The notes under the pieces were generated by a model that worked only from the letters and a program-made list of their open reading frames with translations, was not told the origin of the DNA and made no database searches. The position numbers and the translations under genes are program-made. A stretch of DNA of 9,537 nt from Tannerella sp. (GTDB lineage Bacteria; Bacteroidota; Bacteroidia; Bacteroidales; Tannerellaceae). Every line of letters begins with the position of its first letter. The first letter of the stretch is position 1. Shown here piece by piece: positions 1 through 7,071 of this stretch. The stretch lies in assembly GCA_031272655.1 (NCBI GenBank), contig JAISTJ010000184.1, forward strand, positions 1 to 9,537. Reading direction: 5' to 3'.

Positions 1-102
1 GAAATTTGCAAGACAAATCCCCAACAAAGCCATACCCCTCATAACGTCAAGTATGGCATACCGTTCAGCAGTACCCACAGGTCTTATTTCCGCCACTGTC
101 AT
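1..102 (-). CDS. DUF418/YeiB-like membrane protein, N-terminal fragment (runs off the left edge)
   Basis: Only the first 34 codons lie in the window; the gene continues past base 1. The start is the ATG at 102-100. The peptide begins MTVAEIRPVGTAERYAILDV and continues RGMALLGICLANF. The pattern ER-x-x-x-LDV-x-RG-x-ALLGI-x-x-x-N is the typical beginning of DUF418 (YeiB-type) multi-pass membrane proteins, which are related to the acyltransferase-3-like membrane families. In these the first transmembrane helix starts at the ALLGI segment. The role of DUF418 proteins is poorly defined, and I assign no substrate. The gap to the upstream symporter stop is 48 bp and contains no exact TAnnTTTG box, so co-transcription with the symporter is likely. 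The fragment is short, so the family call rests on one motif. Confidence 0.68.
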   Translation of the reverse strand, partial: MTVAEIRPVGTAERYAILDVMRGMALLGICLANF

Positions 103-150
103 ATCCAAAATAAGACAGCGCAAAACTCTAAAGGTTTAATTTCCCTTAAT

Positions 151-1320
151 TTACTTTAGTCGGTTACTGTATTCGCTAAGGAAAAGGGTCAGTGCGCCGT
201 CTGTTGTTACATTGCAGGCAGTGCCGAAGCTGTCCTGCAGCGCAAATATTGTTAGCATCAGGGCTGTACCGGCGTCATTGAAGCCGAGAACGCTTACAAT
301 CAATCCTAAAGAAGCCATCACTGTGCCGCCGGGCACTCCGGGAGCTCCAATAGCGAATATTCCAAGCAACAGGCAGAACAACACCATTGACGTCAGCGAC
401 GGCAAGGCGCCATAAAGCACCTGTGAAACGGTCATTACGAAGAATGTCTCTGTAAGGACGGAGCCACAGAGATGAATGTTGGCAAACAGCGGTATTCCGA
501 AATCTATCATGTCGCGGCGTAATATATCCGATTTGCGGGCGCAAGAGAGCGCTACCGGCAGTGTTGCCGCCGATGACATGGTGCCGACAGCTGTCAGATA
601 TGCCGGTCCGTAATGTTTTAAAACCCGTAACGGATTCTTGCGAGCATAAAGACCTGAAAGCGTGTAAAGCAATGATATCCAAAGGATATGACCTGCAATA
701 ACGATAAGTATAACCTTAAGGAAAACAGGGAACTGATTTATTATCACCCCTTCGTAAGAGAGAGTGCAAAATGTACATGCTATAAAAAATGGCAAAATTG
801 GTATAATGACCTTAGTAACAATGAGTAATACTATACCCTGAAACTCGTCAAGTGCAGCGATGATTTTTTCAGCACGTTTCCAAACAGCAGCCAGACCTAT
901 CAATATAGAAAAGACCAGCGCGCTCATAACCGACATTACAGGCGGTATTTTGAGGTCGAAAAGTAATTCCGGCAGAGCTTGATGAGCGCCCGCATCGCTT
1001 GTAATATTCAAATGAGGCAAGATAGTATATCCGGAGATTACGGCAAAAAACGAGGCTCCAATGCTTGACAGATAAGCGAGCAGCAACGCTATCCCCAGCA
1101 AATGTGAGGCATTGCTGCCGAGTTTAGTGATGGATGGTGCAATAAACCCGATGATTATCAACGGAATGGAAAACATGATTATTGCGCTGAACAGGTTTTG
1201 AAGCGTTAAAACAACTTGTATTACGGCTTCATTAGCATACAGTCCGCAAGCTATTCCAATAATTAGTGCTAATAACAGCCTTACCGGCAGGCTGTTAATG
1301 ATTTTCTTTACTTGTATCAT
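151..1320 (-). CDS. Dicarboxylate/amino acid:cation symporter (SDF family), atypical cation site
   Basis: A 389-residue, strongly hydrophobic inner-membrane carrier of the SDF/DAACS family (GltPh-like fold). Visible landmarks are the HP1 serine segment TMSSAATLPV (residues 247-256), TM7 PLFANIHLCGSVL (277-289), HP2 GAPGVPGGT (325-333) and TM8 D363-x2-G366-x3-N370-x3-D374. Aligned by eye to GltPh, D394, N401 and D405 are kept (D363, N370, D374). R397, which holds the acidic side chain of aspartate, is glycine, R276 of HP1 is methionine, and NMDGT reads HLCGS. I infer a neutral or otherwise non-acidic amino-acid substrate with altered ion coupling. The ATG at 1320 is preferred over the in-frame ATG at 1371, because a good promoter (1349-1379) lies between them and would start transcription after the upstream ATG. 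The DUF418-like gene follows after 48 bp. Confidence 0.88.
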   Translation of the reverse strand: MIQVKKIINSLPVRLLLALIIGIACGLYANEAVIQVVLTLQNLFSAIIMFSIPLIIIGFIAPSITKLGSNASHLLGIALLLAYLSSIGASFFAVISGYTILPHLNITSDAGAHQALPELLFDLKIPPVMSVMSALVFSILIGLAAVWKRAEKIIAALDEFQGIVLLIVTKVIIPILPFFIACTFCTLSYEGVIINQFPVFLKVILIVIAGHILWISLLYTLSGLYARKNPLRVLKHYGPAYLTAVGTMSSAATLPVALSCARKSDILRRDMIDFGIPLFANIHLCGSVLTETFFVMTVSQVLYGALPSLTSMVLFCLLLGIFAIGAPGVPGGTVMASLGLIVSVLGFNDAGTALMLTIFALQDSFGTACNVTTDGALTLFLSEYSNRLK

Positions 1321-1348
1321 ATTTTTTTTAAGTGTTGAATAATCGTTG

Positions 1349-1379
1349 CAAAAATACTGCTGCCAAATCATATCTGCAA
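1349..1379 (-). promoter_or_regulatory. Bacteroidetes-type promoter for the symporter gene
   Basis: On the minus strand a -7 box TATTTTTG (1356-1349) matches TAnnTTTG exactly. A -33 TTG (1379-1377) lies 20 bp upstream, which is the usual spacing. Transcription should begin near 1344, giving a leader of roughly 25 nt before the ATG at 1320. This placement is the main argument for the shorter protein. It is the best matched promoter in the window. Confidence 0.65.
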
Positions 1380-1400
1380 TACCACGTTATTGGTATTTGC
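1376..1400. repeat. Imperfect inverted repeat overlapping the symporter -33 element
   Basis: Arms GCAATACC (1376-1383) and GGTATTTGC (1392-1400) are complementary except for one extra T, around an 8-base centre (1384-1391). The left arm contains the -33 TTG of the symporter promoter, so an operator is possible. It also lies 10 bases after the M16 stop codon, so it could form a hairpin in the 3' end of that mRNA. No U-tract follows, so a classical intrinsic terminator is unlikely. Confidence 0.4.
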
Positions 1401-1409
1401 AAGAAAAGG

Positions 1410-4286
1410 TTACTTTTTTTCGTCGGCAGGTGTGGGCGACATCACCACTTCAACAACATTCCCCTGATCCAAAAAGGCTTTTGTGAACGACTTAATATCG
1501 TCAGCCGTGATTGAATTTAGAATTTCGTTATAACCGGTATGCAGGTCGAAATTCCGGTAATAGTAAGTGTCTATAATGTCCAACCAGTAACGGTTTTCTT
1601 GCATAATTTCGGAACGTCCCTTCAGAATGCTCATCACAGCTTTCTTAATATCGTTTTCACGCGGCCCCTCGTTTGCAATGCGCTCTAATTCGGTCTTTAC
1701 GATTCCTGCGATCTGATCTGTCCTGCCCGGATCGGTATCGAAATATATCTGTATCGAAGTGCGCCCGAGAGGAAAATCATACATCGAAACGCTTGTCTGC
1801 ACGCCGTAAGAAGCGCTCTCGTTCTCGCGCACTTTCTCAGTATAAACAAGGTCAAGGATATTGCTAAGCAGCTGGGATGTAATGATATTCTTTTTATTGT
1901 ATGGCATTTCACCCGAATACAGCAATCCGATAGTGGACTTTGGCGTTTCCAATTCGCGTGAAAAATGACGTTCGATTTTGCCTTTGACAAACGGGGTAAC
2001 CTGATTTTCATCGCCTTTCTCAATCCTTTTCAGAGACGGCAGGGTTGCGAGATACTGCTCAAAGAACGGGCGGAGAGCGTCCAAATTGACATTCCCGACA
2101 AAAGTGAAAATAAAATCGGACGCATCGGCAAACCGTTCGTTATACATTTCCAACATGCGGTGATAGTTAACTTTGTCGAAATCAGCCGCTCTTAGACGTT
2201 CATTACGCGGGTTATTGTTGTAAACGGTTGCCGAAACAGTGTCACTGAACGCAATCCATGGGCTAAGTTGTTGATTTTCAAGTTCCGACTTCACACGCTC
2301 TTCAAACGATTTGTAGGCGTCGTCATCCTGACGCATGGACGTAACTTGCAGATAGATAAGCTCAAACAATGTTTTGAGATCGGAAGGCGACGCCGAGCCG
2401 TTAATAATTTCATAAGCGTCGCCGATACCGGCGCTCAGAGACACATTCTTTCCCGCAATCGCCTTGTACATGTCCGAAGCGCTGAAATTGCCGAGACCGC
2501 CTATTTGTATTGCCTTGTTGATAACCTTGCAGTTCCATATATCCTTGTCGTCTTTGAATAGGGTCAGGCCGCCCGGACTTGTGGCTGTCATCAGTATCTC
2601 ATCTTCCTTATTATCAGTCTTTTTCACTGCTACACGCACGCCGTTGCTCAAAGTAAACAATGTGGCGCCAAACAATGGGTCTTCGCGCTCGCTGACAATT
2701 TTCCCGGGCGCCGGCAGATTGGGGATAAGTATCTTGCTGATTTCCTTTTCCTTCTTTATTTCAATTTTTTCGCTGCTTGCGGCAATAAACATATTAAGAA
2801 GCTCGGTCTTAGTCGGATACTTGATGTCTGCTTTGTCGGGACCGGTCAGGCTGATGACAATATTCTTGCCGCCTTCCGTTTCGTTAAACAGCTCCTTGAC
2901 GAATGTATTGACGCCTTCCAACGGGAAATTCGGGGCTATATATTTAATTATCTCATATTCGGCCTCTATGCCCGGAATGCACTCGCCATCGGTGAAGTTG
3001 TCAATATATTCTTGCGCAAAAACACTGTTTTGCTGTTTATCCCGCTCTTTATAAGCCGTTTCATACGATTTCAGGATATTGTCTCGCGCTCTCTGATACT
3101 CGGCTTCAGTGAAACCATGCTGCTTAACTCTCTCTGTTTCAGCGACTAACGCTTTCATCGCCCGTTCAATATTGCCGTCTTTCACCAATGCGCCCGACGA
3201 CCATGCGTCTTTAGTTTTGCTGATGTAGAAATAGTCATCACCGGCGTATGCAGCCACAAACGGCGGGTTCGACTTCTGCACAATATCTGCGAAACGCTCG
3301 CTCATAATCTGGGATATCACCGCTTTGTTGTATTGCGTCAGGAAATCAGCAATCGTGCCCTTGACTATGTCCGGCATCGTTTCATGTTTGTAATAAATCT
3401 CTAACGTAATGTTAGTCAGCTCTTTATCTTTTGCTATAGATACAAGCGGCGACGGATTGTCTGGCACTCCGTACCGCTTTCTTTCAGCCGGATTAACAGG
3501 TATTGAGATGTCGGCGAACATCTTTTTTATCTTCGCTTGGACTTTGTCCACATCAATATCCCCGACGATGATAATAGCCTGTAAATCAGGACGATACCAT
3601 TTTTTATAGTAATTCCTTAAAACGTCGCCCGGGAATGTATTTATGATATTTATGTCGCCAATCGGCAAGCGGACGCTGTACTTGCTTTCGGGCATCAGTT
3701 CCGGGAGTTGCTGCTCCAGAACACGCATTTGCGCCCCGCTTCTGGTACGCCATTCTTCCCTAATGACGCCGCGTTCCTTCTCAATAGCATCGTCTTCGAG
3801 CAGCAGGAACGACGACCAGTCATGCAAAATCAGCAAGCACGAATCTACCACGCCTTCGGTCGCAACAGGCGCATTCATAAGCGTATAGACGGTTTGCTCG
3901 AAGCCGGTATAAGCATTCAGGTTTTCGCCGTTTTTCATGCCGATACTTTCCACATAATCCTGAATACCGGTCTTCGCGGGAAAGTTTTTCGACCCGTTAA
4001 AAGCCATGTGTTCAAGGAAATGCGCTAATCCGCGCTGGGTTTCTTCCTCCTGAAGCGACCCTACATTTTGAACAATATAAAACTCCGCCCGCTCTTTGGG
4101 CAACTCGTTATGTCTGATATAGTAAGTAAGTCCGTTATCCAACTTCCCGTATCGCAATTTCGGGTCCATCTTCAACTTCTCTATCCCCTGCTGCTGTTGC
4201 TGGTTGTTTTGTGAAAAGGCAACTGCAGAAATCAATAATAAGCTTATTATCAAGCTATTTCTCCCTTTTATTTTCTTATATTTCAT
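1410..4286 (-). CDS. Periplasmic M16 (pitrilysin/insulinase family) zinc peptidase, two M16 halves
   Basis: A 958-residue secreted protease of the PqqL/pitrilysin-like kind common in Bacteroidota. The N-terminus is a signal peptide (basic MKYKKIKGR, hydrophobic core 11-22, likely cut after AFS at about residue 25) with no lipobox cysteine. A Q/N-rich stretch follows (26-33). The inverted zinc motif HFLEH (H89, E92, H93) is intact. The third ligand should be the glutamate E178 in ERGVIREEW (171-179). The second, non-catalytic M16 half starts near residue 538 and carries the conserved R820-x6-Y827 pair (RENESASY) that helps bind substrate in this family. The length is normal for full-length two-half members, and both halves look intact. 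M16 enzymes degrade peptides inside a closed chamber, so a role in periplasmic peptide turnover or nutrient processing is likely; the exact substrate cannot be read from the sequence. Confidence 0.93.
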   Translation of the reverse strand: MKYKKIKGRNSLIISLLLISAVAFSQNNQQQQQGIEKLKMDPKLRYGKLDNGLTYYIRHNELPKERAEFYIVQNVGSLQEEETQRGLAHFLEHMAFNGSKNFPAKTGIQDYVESIGMKNGENLNAYTGFEQTVYTLMNAPVATEGVVDSCLLILHDWSSFLLLEDDAIEKERGVIREEWRTRSGAQMRVLEQQLPELMPESKYSVRLPIGDINIINTFPGDVLRNYYKKWYRPDLQAIIIVGDIDVDKVQAKIKKMFADISIPVNPAERKRYGVPDNPSPLVSIAKDKELTNITLEIYYKHETMPDIVKGTIADFLTQYNKAVISQIMSERFADIVQKSNPPFVAAYAGDDYFYISKTKDAWSSGALVKDGNIERAMKALVAETERVKQHGFTEAEYQRARDNILKSYETAYKERDKQQNSVFAQEYIDNFTDGECIPGIEAEYEIIKYIAPNFPLEGVNTFVKELFNETEGGKNIVISLTGPDKADIKYPTKTELLNMFIAASSEKIEIKKEKEISKILIPNLPAPGKIVSEREDPLFGATLFTLSNGVRVAVKKTDNKEDEILMTATSPGGLTLFKDDKDIWNCKVINKAIQIGGLGNFSASDMYKAIAGKNVSLSAGIGDAYEIINGSASPSDLKTLFELIYLQVTSMRQDDDAYKSFEERVKSELENQQLSPWIAFSDTVSATVYNNNPRNERLRAADFDKVNYHRMLEMYNERFADASDFIFTFVGNVNLDALRPFFEQYLATLPSLKRIEKGDENQVTPFVKGKIERHFSRELETPKSTIGLLYSGEMPYNKKNIITSQLLSNILDLVYTEKVRENESASYGVQTSVSMYDFPLGRTSIQIYFDTDPGRTDQIAGIVKTELERIANEGPRENDIKKAVMSILKGRSEIMQENRYWLDIIDTYYYRNFDLHTGYNEILNSITADDIKSFTKAFLDQGNVVEVVMSPTPADEKK

Positions 4287-4323
4287 CTTTTTTGATTTTA
4301 ATCTGTTATCTAAATATGAACGT

Positions 4324-4331
4324 CAAAAGTA
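4324..4331 (-). promoter_or_regulatory. -7 box of the M16 peptidase promoter
   Basis: Minus-strand TACTTTTG is an exact TAnnTTTG match, 37 bases upstream of the ATG at 4286. It implies a leader of about 30 nt. A TTTG (4359-4356) lies 24 bp upstream, longer than the usual 19-21 bp, so the -33 element is uncertain. It faces away from the PBP4 promoter in the same 106-bp intergenic region. Confidence 0.5.
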
Positions 4332-4371
4332 CAAAAAAATTTTATACTGCCGTTTCAAATTCAAAATTGAT

Positions 4372-4379
4372 TACCTTTG
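4372..4379 (+). promoter_or_regulatory. -7 box of the PBP4 promoter
   Basis: TACCTTTG matches TAnnTTTG and lies 13 bases upstream of the ATG at 4393, implying a leader of only about 10 nt. No clear -33 TTG is seen at the expected spacing. The sequence around it (AAAATTGATTA, box, CAG) is nearly identical to that at the GNAT-like gene promoter (5912-5929). Confidence 0.5.
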
Positions 4380-4392
4380 CAGTATTATTTTT

Positions 4393-5889
4393 ATGAATAA
4401 AAGTCTATTGTTTTTTTGTCTGTTGCCTGTTTTTCAGATGTTTGCGCAAAAGCGTAGCGCTGTTGAGCAGTTTGTGTCGTCTCCGTTTATGCAGGGGGCG
4501 TCGGTTTCGTTCATGGTAACGGAGGCCGGGCGCGATTCGGCGCTCTATAGCTATGATGCTGACAGAGAGGTTATTCCGGCGTCGGTGATGAAAACTGTTA
4601 CTACGGCAACGGCGCTCGAACTTCTTGGGGCTGATTACCGCTATAGTACAGAGATTTCTTACGACGGGGTTATTCAGGACAGCGTTCTGCACGGTAATAT
4701 TTTCATCTGCGGTAGCGGCGATCCGTCATTAGGGTCTGCCGAGCTGAAAGACCCGGTGCGCGATGCGGTTTTCAGGGAATGGGTCTCGGCGGTTAAGAAT
4801 GTTGGTATTAAGGCAGTTACGGGGGCTGTTATTGCTGATGAAAGCGTGTTTGACACCGAAGGCGTCTCGATGAAATGGCTGCGCGAAGACCTCGGCAGTT
4901 ACTACGGGCAGGGATGCTACGGGATTAACGTTTTCGACAACAGCTTTTCGCTATTCATTAATACGGAACGCAATAAGCCTGTGATTGAACGCACGGAGCC
5001 TTCGATGCCCGACATGCGGTTTCATAACTATCTGAAAACAGGCGGCAAAGACAGTTGTTATATAGTCGGTCATCCGTATTCATCTGAGCGGTGGCTCTAT
5101 GGAGTGGTGCCGGCCGGACGCGCTGCCTACCGGTTGGACGGCGATATCCCCGACCCGCCGCTTTATTCGGCATGGCTACTTAATGAAATGCTCTCTCTAT
5201 CAGGTATTTCCGTAACCGGAAAACCTTCCTGTTACAGGATTTTGAAGGAAGATTCCGCTGGGTATCAATACGAGGAACAAAACAATTTTGCAGACTCTTC
5301 CATTTCCGTGCCGCCTCACTCTGTTTTCAATGACGACACATCACGTAAAGTCCTGATTACTACATACTCACGTCCGCTTAAAGACCTGATACGCATTACC
5401 AACAACGTTAGCAGCAACCTTTATGCCGACGCTTTTTTGAAGACAATCGGATTGCGGTGCACCGAGTCGGTTTCTTCGTTTGAAAAAGGCGCATATATCC
5501 TTCACAAGCACTGGAATGATAAGGGTTTTGACACATCGCCCCTTTGGATGTCGGACGGCAGCGGGCTGGCGCCTACCGATAAGCTTTCAGCCCGCTTTTT
5601 ATGCCGTGTTTTGTCTTATATGGCCACCAAATCGCCTAATTCTAAGGATTTTATACAATCGTTACCGCGTGTCGGCGAAGAAGGCACGGTGCGCAATTTC
5701 CTTAAAGGAAGCGCTCTTCAGGGTAAGGCGCGGCTGAAAAGCGGCAGCATGAGCCGTGTACGCAGTTATGCCGGTTATGTTGAAAAAGACGGCAAAATGT
5801 ACGTGGTTGCAGTAATTATCAACAATTTCCATTGCTCACAGTCGGCAATGAGACTTGAAATTGAAAAATTGCTGAAAAATTTGTTCTGA
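4393..5889 (+). CDS. dacB: D-alanyl-D-alanine carboxypeptidase/endopeptidase, PBP4 (S13) family
   Basis: A 498-residue periplasmic penicillin-binding protein of the S13/DacB class, which trims D-Ala from peptidoglycan stem peptides and cuts D-Ala-mDAP cross-links. All three active-site motifs are present: SVMK (S64 nucleophile, K67), SSN (S340-N342) and KSG (K449-G451, in place of the more common KTG). DGSGL (388-392) is also typical of the family. The long insert between the first two motifs is the usual DacB arrangement. Residues 1-18 (MNKSLLFFCLLPVFQMFA) form a signal peptide ending before QK. The frame is open upstream to 4204, but the ATG at 4393 is chosen because the signal peptide begins there and the promoter box is at 4372-4379. 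The length is normal. It is transcribed divergently from the M16 gene. The symbol is given by family; orthology to E. coli DacB is not proven. Confidence 0.93.
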   Translation: MNKSLLFFCLLPVFQMFAQKRSAVEQFVSSPFMQGASVSFMVTEAGRDSALYSYDADREVIPASVMKTVTTATALELLGADYRYSTEISYDGVIQDSVLHGNIFICGSGDPSLGSAELKDPVRDAVFREWVSAVKNVGIKAVTGAVIADESVFDTEGVSMKWLREDLGSYYGQGCYGINVFDNSFSLFINTERNKPVIERTEPSMPDMRFHNYLKTGGKDSCYIVGHPYSSERWLYGVVPAGRAAYRLDGDIPDPPLYSAWLLNEMLSLSGISVTGKPSCYRILKEDSAGYQYEEQNNFADSSISVPPHSVFNDDTSRKVLITTYSRPLKDLIRITNNVSSNLYADAFLKTIGLRCTESVSSFEKGAYILHKHWNDKGFDTSPLWMSDGSGLAPTDKLSARFLCRVLSYMATKSPNSKDFIQSLPRVGEEGTVRNFLKGSALQGKARLKSGSMSRVRSYAGYVEKDGKMYVVAVIINNFHCSQSAMRLEIEKLLKNLF

Positions 5890-5897
5890 AAAAAATT

Positions 5898-5926
5898 TTG
5901 TCGTTTGAAAAAATTGATTAATTTTG
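5898..5926 (+). promoter_or_regulatory. Promoter of the GNAT-like gene
   Basis: A -7 box TAATTTTG (5919-5926, exact TAnnTTTG) has a TTG (5898-5900) 18 bp upstream as a possible -33 element. The implied start near 5931 gives a leader of about 12 nt before the ATG at 5943. It lies in the 53-bp gap after the PBP4 stop, where no terminator hairpin is seen, so read-through from the PBP4 gene is also possible. Confidence 0.5.
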
Positions 5927-5942
5927 CAGCAAATAATACTAT

Positions 5943-7070
5943 ATGAGCATTGAGATTAAACAAGTCAGGAATAAAACAGAACTGCGGCGGTTCGTGAAGT
6001 TTCCGATTGACCTCTACAAGGGCGATCCGTACTATGTGCCGGGGTTGATTGACGAGGAGATGATGACGCTGTCGGAAGACAAAAATCCTGCTTTCCACGA
6101 CTGCGAGGCTGTTTATTACCTCGCGTATAAGGACGGTAAAATTGCCGGGCGCATTGCGGGCATCATAGTCCGCGAGTGCAACCGTATTCATAACGAGCGG
6201 CACGCACGCTTCGGGTTCGTTGATTTTATTGACGACGCCGAGGTTGTGGACGCGCTTTTCGGGGCGGTTACGGCATGGGCTAAGGAAAAAGGAATGACGG
6301 CGCTGCACGGGCCGTTGGGCTTTACCGATATGGATCACGAGGGCATGCTCATCCAAGGCTTCGACCAGATCGGCACTATGGCGGCAATTTATAATTTCCC
6401 ATACTACCCGCAACACCTTGAACGAATGGGTTTTACGAAAGACCAAGACTGGAAAGAATTTAAAATCTGGATACCCGAAGCCGTGCCCGAAAAGCATCTC
6501 CGGATAGGCGAGATTGTAAAGAAAAAATACGGCTTGCGGATACTTAAGTTCAAGAAACGCAAGGAGATATGGCCTTATGCACGCAGGATTTTCGAGACAC
6601 TCAATGCCGCTTATGCCCATTTGTACGGTTTTACGCCGCTTTCGCCGGAACAGATTGATTATTACGTCAAAATGTATATTCCGATGCTGCGCCTTGACCT
6701 TATAACGCTCATTGTCAGGGAGTCGGACGATGCCATCGCCGGTTTTGCCATCACGCTTCCGAACCTTTCACACGCGATGCAAAAGGCGCGCGGGTCGTTC
6801 TTCCCGTTCGGCTTTATCCATCTGCTAAAAGCCTTATATTCAAAGCCTAAGATTATAGATCTCTATCTCATGGGAGTGCTTCCCGAATATCGCGGAAAAG
6901 GAGTTAATGCCCTGATATTCAATGACTTAATCCCAAGATATATAAGCCTTGGTTCGGTATATGCGGAAAGCAACCCCGAACTCGAAACAAACAACGCAAT
7001 ACAGGCTCAGTGGGACTATTTCCGCACCGAACACCATAAAACAAGGCGGGCATTTATCAAACAGATCTAA
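5943..7070 (+). CDS. GNAT-like acetyltransferase-family protein of unknown substrate
   Basis: A 375-residue soluble protein with no signal peptide or membrane segment. It resembles the long GNAT-like proteins often annotated as N-acetyltransferase in Bacteroidota. The C-terminal half has the clearest acetyl-CoA motif: DLYLMGVLPEYRGKGVNALI (306-325), a beta strand followed by an R-G-K-G pyrophosphate loop and helix. The N-terminal part (about 1-170) has its own strand pattern, with YLAYKDGKIAGRIAGII (59-75) and HGPLGFTDMDHEGMLIQGF (122-140), so the protein may be a tandem GNAT with a degenerate first half. The substrate is unknown; an amino acid, peptide or cell-wall precursor are all possible. 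It follows the PBP4 gene by 53 bp with its own promoter, and its stop is one base from the dnaX stop on the other strand. The first ATG fits the promoter well. Confidence 0.78.
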   Translation: MSIEIKQVRNKTELRRFVKFPIDLYKGDPYYVPGLIDEEMMTLSEDKNPAFHDCEAVYYLAYKDGKIAGRIAGIIVRECNRIHNERHARFGFVDFIDDAEVVDALFGAVTAWAKEKGMTALHGPLGFTDMDHEGMLIQGFDQIGTMAAIYNFPYYPQHLERMGFTKDQDWKEFKIWIPEAVPEKHLRIGEIVKKKYGLRILKFKKRKEIWPYARRIFETLNAAYAHLYGFTPLSPEQIDYYVKMYIPMLRLDLITLIVRESDDAIAGFAITLPNLSHAMQKARGSFFPFGFIHLLKALYSKPKIIDLYLMGVLPEYRGKGVNALIFNDLIPRYISLGSVYAESNPELETNNAIQAQWDYFRTEHHKTRRAFIKQI

Positions 7071-7071
7071 A

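Noticed and set aside
103..150. A separate promoter for the DUF418-like gene
   Set aside because: TTATTTTG and GAGTTTTG only partly match TAnnTTTG, with the TA misplaced, so co-transcription is the simpler reading.
275..682. A second minus-strand frame overlapping the symporter gene
   Set aside because: It is rich in arginine and serine, has no family features, and the overlapping frame encodes clear SDF transmembrane segments.
2464..3054. A 196-codon open frame on the plus strand inside the M16 gene
   Set aside because: It is antisense to an intact M16 coding region, has no promoter or family signature, and its serine/leucine-rich composition is typical of a shadow frame.
5775..6620. A 281-codon open frame on the minus strand across the PBP4 end and the GNAT-like gene
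   Set aside because: It lies antisense to well-supported genes, crosses the intergenic promoter, shows no recognisable domain and is explained by the codon pattern of the opposite strand.
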